Shown here: positions 62,101 through 64,000 of the stretch, in pieces
Layout: the number at the start of each line of letters is the position of its first letter
How positions within the stretch are numbered: the first letter of the stretch is position 1
Source: Paracentrotus lividus
Taxonomy: Eukaryota > Echinodermata > Echinoidea > Camarodonta > Echinidae
DNA: 64,000 nt
Reading direction: 5' to 3'
Assembly: GCA_940671915.1 (NCBI GenBank)
Contig: CALNVZ010002974.1
Coordinates: 16,975,540-17,039,539 of the forward strand
Notes under the pieces: model-generated
What the model saw: only the letters and a program-made list of their open reading frames with translations
The model's database searches: none
What the model was told of the DNA's origin: nothing
Position numbers and translations under genes: made by a program

Positions 62101-64000
62101 ATAGAGGCTTTCCCTTGACCTAATTCTCTAAGTTGAATCTATCAATTCTACTGCCAATCCACCCAATAGATGCATCTATTGTATTTTTATGCCTCCGCCA
62201 CCGAAGGTGGTGCCGGAGGCATTATGTTTTCGGGTTGTCCGTCCGTCCGTCCGTCCGTCCGTACGTCCGTCCCGTTTTCGTTCTCGCGATAACTTAAGAA
62301 CCGTTTGACGGATCACTTTCAAACTTGGATCATGTATGCATATGGTAGGGACAATGATCTGATTAGATTTTGGGGTCATTAGGTCAAAGGTCAAAGGTCA
62401 CAGAGGTCATTGTATGCATGAAAATGGCTCGTTCTTGCCATAACTTAAAAGCCGTTTGACGGGTCAACTTCAAACTTGGGTAATGTGTGCCTATGAGAGG
62501 GGCAATGAACTGATTAGATTTTAGGGTCATGAGGTCAAAGGTCAAAGGTCACAGATGTCATTGTATACATGAAAATGGTTCGTTCTCGCAATAACTTAAG
62601 AACTGTGTGACGGGTCAACTTCAAACTTGAGTAATGTGTGCATATGGGAGGGGCAATGAACTGATTAGATTTTGGGGTCAAAGGTCAAAGGTCACAGAGG
62701 TCATTGTATACATAAAAATAGTTTGTTCTCGTGATAACTTAAGAACTGTGTAACGGATCATCTTCAAACTTGGGTAATATGTGCATATGGGAGGAGCAAT
62801 GAACTGATTAAATGTGGGGATCATGAGGTCAAAGGTCACAGAGGCCATTGTATGCATGAAAATGGCTTGTTTGGTTACAAGGTCAAAGGTCAAGGTCAAA
62901 GGTGTCCGTGTATAAATGAAAGTGAATAGATGATTGTGTCATATATTTCTGATCTGGCAATGGCGAAGGCATAAATTTCGACCGTGCGCGGTCGAGGATT
63001 CATCTAGTTATATACTCTTTCCCTCTGCTTCTGTCCAGTTTCATAATGGATTATAATTCCAGTCCACCAAAAAATAAAATATTTGTCTAAGCACACATAA
63101 TTTTATGATTATGCCTGAAACCGCAGCGGTTGCGTTGCAATAATAGTAATTTCTAAGTGAAATCGTGTTAACCGTATGCATGCAAACCCTGATTTTATCT
63201 TGTGACTGTGTAATTTATGTTTGGGTTCACTGCATAGAGCCTCGCATGGGTCCGATCAATAAGAATGGGTTGCGATTTACACAAGCAAGATGACCATGAG
63301 CAGTAAAAGCAATTCATTCATTGATCTGGTAAATTTGCAAATGACATTAAAAACATGTTAATGATTGTAATTATAACAGGTGTTGCCAACTCACTGGATC
63401 TCACTGATAGAATCCTACCTAGGCTACAATCAAGACCAAAGTGTAGACCAGACCTTCTTCACTTTGCTCCTTACACCAGAACTCAGATCACTACCATCTT
63501 ACAGGACAGACTCAAGGAGGTTAGTTTTAATGACAGAAATATAATGCAACTGTTCGTTTTTTCCAACATTTTCACTGTTTTTATCATAAGCACTGCAGAT
63601 TTATGAAAAATACTGTTTACAATTTTTTAATACTTTTACTGCATGTACCACTGCATATGTCTGTTTTAGAGCTTTAAGATTATTGATTATTCACCCCAAA
63701 TACTGTTTTTATCTTAAAATATACCACAGTTTTTTTTAAAAGGTTGGCGTCACTGCATTTATGTCCATGGAAACAGCCTGTGGACATGGCCTTTAATTTT
63801 TCATAAAGTTCTACCTTTTAAAAATGTTCAGGGACCTCTATATAATGACAAATTTCAGAAAAATTTTAAAGTGTTTTTTTTTAAATCAGATTTCAAATTA
63901 CATTTTTGAGTTAATTTGTTATAAACACTTTGAAGAAATTTCTGGTAAGCTTGGTGATCTCTTTTTTTTTGTTGATTTTATTAGAGCACTGTTGATGGAG
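53190..64000 (+). CDS. CDC6: CDC6 replication licensing factor (C-terminus outside window)
   Basis: A 5' UTR exon ends at 53,277. Coding exons: 53,926-54,166 (start at 53,926), 54,755-54,829, 56,517-56,675, 57,755-57,954, 58,366-58,541, 61,165-61,271, 63,380-63,519, and probably 63,985 onward. All junctions are GT-AG and in phase. About 371 residues are visible against some 560 in vertebrates. The N-terminus is basic with many CDK-type sites ([20 protein letters not shown]). AAA+ motifs follow: Walker A GAPGTGKT at 207-214, Walker B LVLDEID with Asp289-Glu290, sensor 1 Asn323 in [10 protein letters not shown], then [12 protein letters not shown]6 joins ORC at origins and helps load MCM2-7 in G1. 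Introns 3 and 6 are packed with transposons. The winged-helix end is not in the window. Confidence 0.95.
55230..56354. mobile_element. TTAA-flanked THAP-coding element (Kolobok-like) in CDC6 intron 3
   Basis: The ends AGGAAAATGAAA and TTTCATTTTCCT are each preceded or followed by TTAA (55,226-55,229 and 56,355-56,358), a 4-base target duplication. The inverted match continues with CTAGAGC/GCTCTAG. Inside are mirrored TGACGTCA sites and a THAP zinc-finger start. TTAA duplication plus a THAP domain is the combination known in Kolobok-class transposons. No transposase core remains, so it is non-autonomous. Confidence 0.75.
55545..55661 (+). pseudogene. THAP zinc-finger N-terminal fragment
   Basis: 38 codons begin [20 protein letters not shown] and continue through FRFPDPQKR to a TAG stop. 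The CxxxxC pair, the SNKG turn and the FRFP segment are those of a THAP (C2CH) DNA-binding finger. The CxxH half, the AVPTIF-type end and any following domain are missing. It lies within the TTAA-flanked element, so it is transposon-derived, not part of CDC6. Confidence 0.75.
57256..57440 (+). repeat. tRNA(Met)-like SINE
   Basis: An A box (TTGGCTCAGTGGATAGAG), an anticodon-loop segment CTCATAA (CAT, Met) and a B box (GGGTTCGAGCCCC) occur at tRNA spacing at 57,263-57,325. An unrelated body follows (CATACCAAAAGACGTTAAAA, then CTTCCCTGTTTGGCGTTCAA). The anticodon stem has mismatches and the body does not belong to a tRNA, so it is a SINE rather than a tRNA gene. It lies in CDC6 intron 4. Confidence 0.65.
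57755..63519 (+). CDS. CDC6: CDC6 AAA+ ATPase exons
   Basis: Four exons carry the ATPase core: Walker A in 57,755-57,954 (P-loop codons 57,898-57,921), the helix and NCM strand in 58,366-58,541, Walker B and [17 protein letters not shown] in 61,165-61,271, and sensor 1 with [19 protein letters not shown] and [17 protein letters not shown] in 63,380-63,519. Similarity to vertebrate CDC6 is strongest here and distinguishes it from ORC1. Confidence 0.95.
59015..59185. repeat. 170-bp palindrome in CDC6 intron 6
   Basis: TATAGATATATTGACTGCT on the left is inverted at the right (AAGCAGTCAATATATCTTTT). Between them GGTTTTATAGGCTC, GGGGACCTCCCAACCTGCTA and TGAC pair with their inverses around a short CGAGGCGTAGCCGAG centre. 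Confidence 0.85.
59447..59803 (-). pseudogene. Crypton-type tyrosine recombinase, C-terminal fragment
   Basis: A minus-strand frame contains [19 protein letters not shown] followed by [18 protein letters not shown]. This matches the C-terminal catalytic block of DUF3504/Crypton tyrosine recombinases: HxxR in NHCLRAT, then the second His/Arg pair in SGHRS. The catalytic Tyr expected after SxxS is not visible (LKHA instead), and upstream core-binding parts are absent. It is therefore a dead fragment in CDC6 intron 6, antisense to CDC6. Confidence 0.7.
59814..60311. repeat. Inverted repeat, arms about 175 bp
   Basis: The left arm 59,814-59,990 starts TTGCACGTGAACAAATGGGG and contains ACCGGTAAAACCGGG and GGCGGCCATAGGTCAGATTA. 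The right arm 60,136-60,311 is its inverse and ends CCATTTGTTTACGTGCAA. The spacer is about 145 bases. It is a foldback transposon or the arms of a larger element. Confidence 0.85.
60703..60992. repeat. 290-bp palindrome, related to 59,015-59,185
   Basis: The left GTCGCGGTTATGGCAGATTC is mirrored by the right GAATCTGCCATAACCCGCGAC. Inside are AGCAGTCTAGAAACGACCAT, AAAGCAGTCAATATAT and GCCGAATCTAAAAACA with their inverses. It shares the AAAGCAGTCAATATAT word with the 59,015-59,185 palindrome and with a truncated third copy at 61,016-61,082. Confidence 0.85.
61293..61510. mobile_element. MITE-like element, family 4, copy 2
   Basis: The same family as 33,536-33,769: TACTGTATTTGCTGTTATTT at the left, TTCGCGCTGAGCGGCC inside, and the inverse AATTACAGTA at the right. 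It starts 21 bases after the donor of CDC6 exon 61,165-61,271. Confidence 0.75.
62183..63007 (+). mobile_element. Helitron-like element with 147-bp internal repeats, copy 2
   Basis: A shorter copy of 25,888-27,378 in the opposite orientation, with about four to five internal units. It opens with the ATGCCTCCGCC hairpin and a CCGT run and closes with the CGACCGTGCGCGGTCG hairpin, nine bases, then CTAG at 63,004-63,007. It lies in CDC6 intron 7. No protein-coding frame is present. Confidence 0.7.

Overview
The window is animal nuclear DNA. Its genes are split by GT-AG introns, it is AT-rich, and it is crowded with microsatellites, palindromes and short inverted-repeat transposons. Protein content and repeat style point to a marine deuterostome, most likely an echinoderm such as a sea urchin; this is inference, because no marker gene fixes the species. 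There are 834 N bases at 12,321-13,154, and at least two one-base breaks look like assembly indels.

Four genes can be read. (1) On the minus strand, five exons from 14,866 down to 6,501 encode a signal peptide, a propeptide and the first strand of a reprolysin (M12B) metalloprotease domain, so an ADAMTS/ADAM-like secreted protease; the 3' part of the gene is not seen. (2) On the plus strand, 15,893-17,648 is a two-exon gene for an unrecognised 334-residue protein with an Asp/His-rich N-terminus, a Cys-rich centre and a charged helical C-terminus. It lies head to head with gene 1. (3) On the minus strand, 45,894-20,925, 19 exons encode the spliceosome and exon-junction factor CWC22. The exon phases agree throughout once one extra base is allowed for at the end of exon 7, giving about 2,050 residues against roughly 900 in vertebrates. 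Most of the excess is one 3-kb last exon for a repetitive Arg/Ser/Glu/Asp-rich tail. (4) On the plus strand, 53,190 to the window end, is the replication licensing factor CDC6. Its 5' UTR exon sits behind a CCAAT box and two E2F-type sites, and the AAA+ Walker A, Walker B and sensor 1 motifs are present; the C-terminal exons lie outside.

The first 6.5 kb is tandem-repeat DNA: a 43-bp satellite, then a 1.4-1.65 kb tandem duplication whose two copies each carry a different small inverted-repeat transposon. The 7 kb between the CWC22 and CDC6 starts, and many introns, hold nested transposons. These include a Tc1/mariner-like element with arms of about 300 bp inside a larger inverted-repeat element, a LINE fragment, a TTAA-flanked THAP-coding (Kolobok-like) element in CDC6 intron 3, a Crypton-type tyrosine recombinase fragment plus three large palindromes in CDC6 intron 6, and two inverted copies of a Helitron-like element built from 147-bp repeats containing perfect DR1 nuclear-receptor half-site arrays.

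CWC22 and CDC6 are divergently arranged, both are housekeeping genes, and the sequence shows no direct functional link between them.
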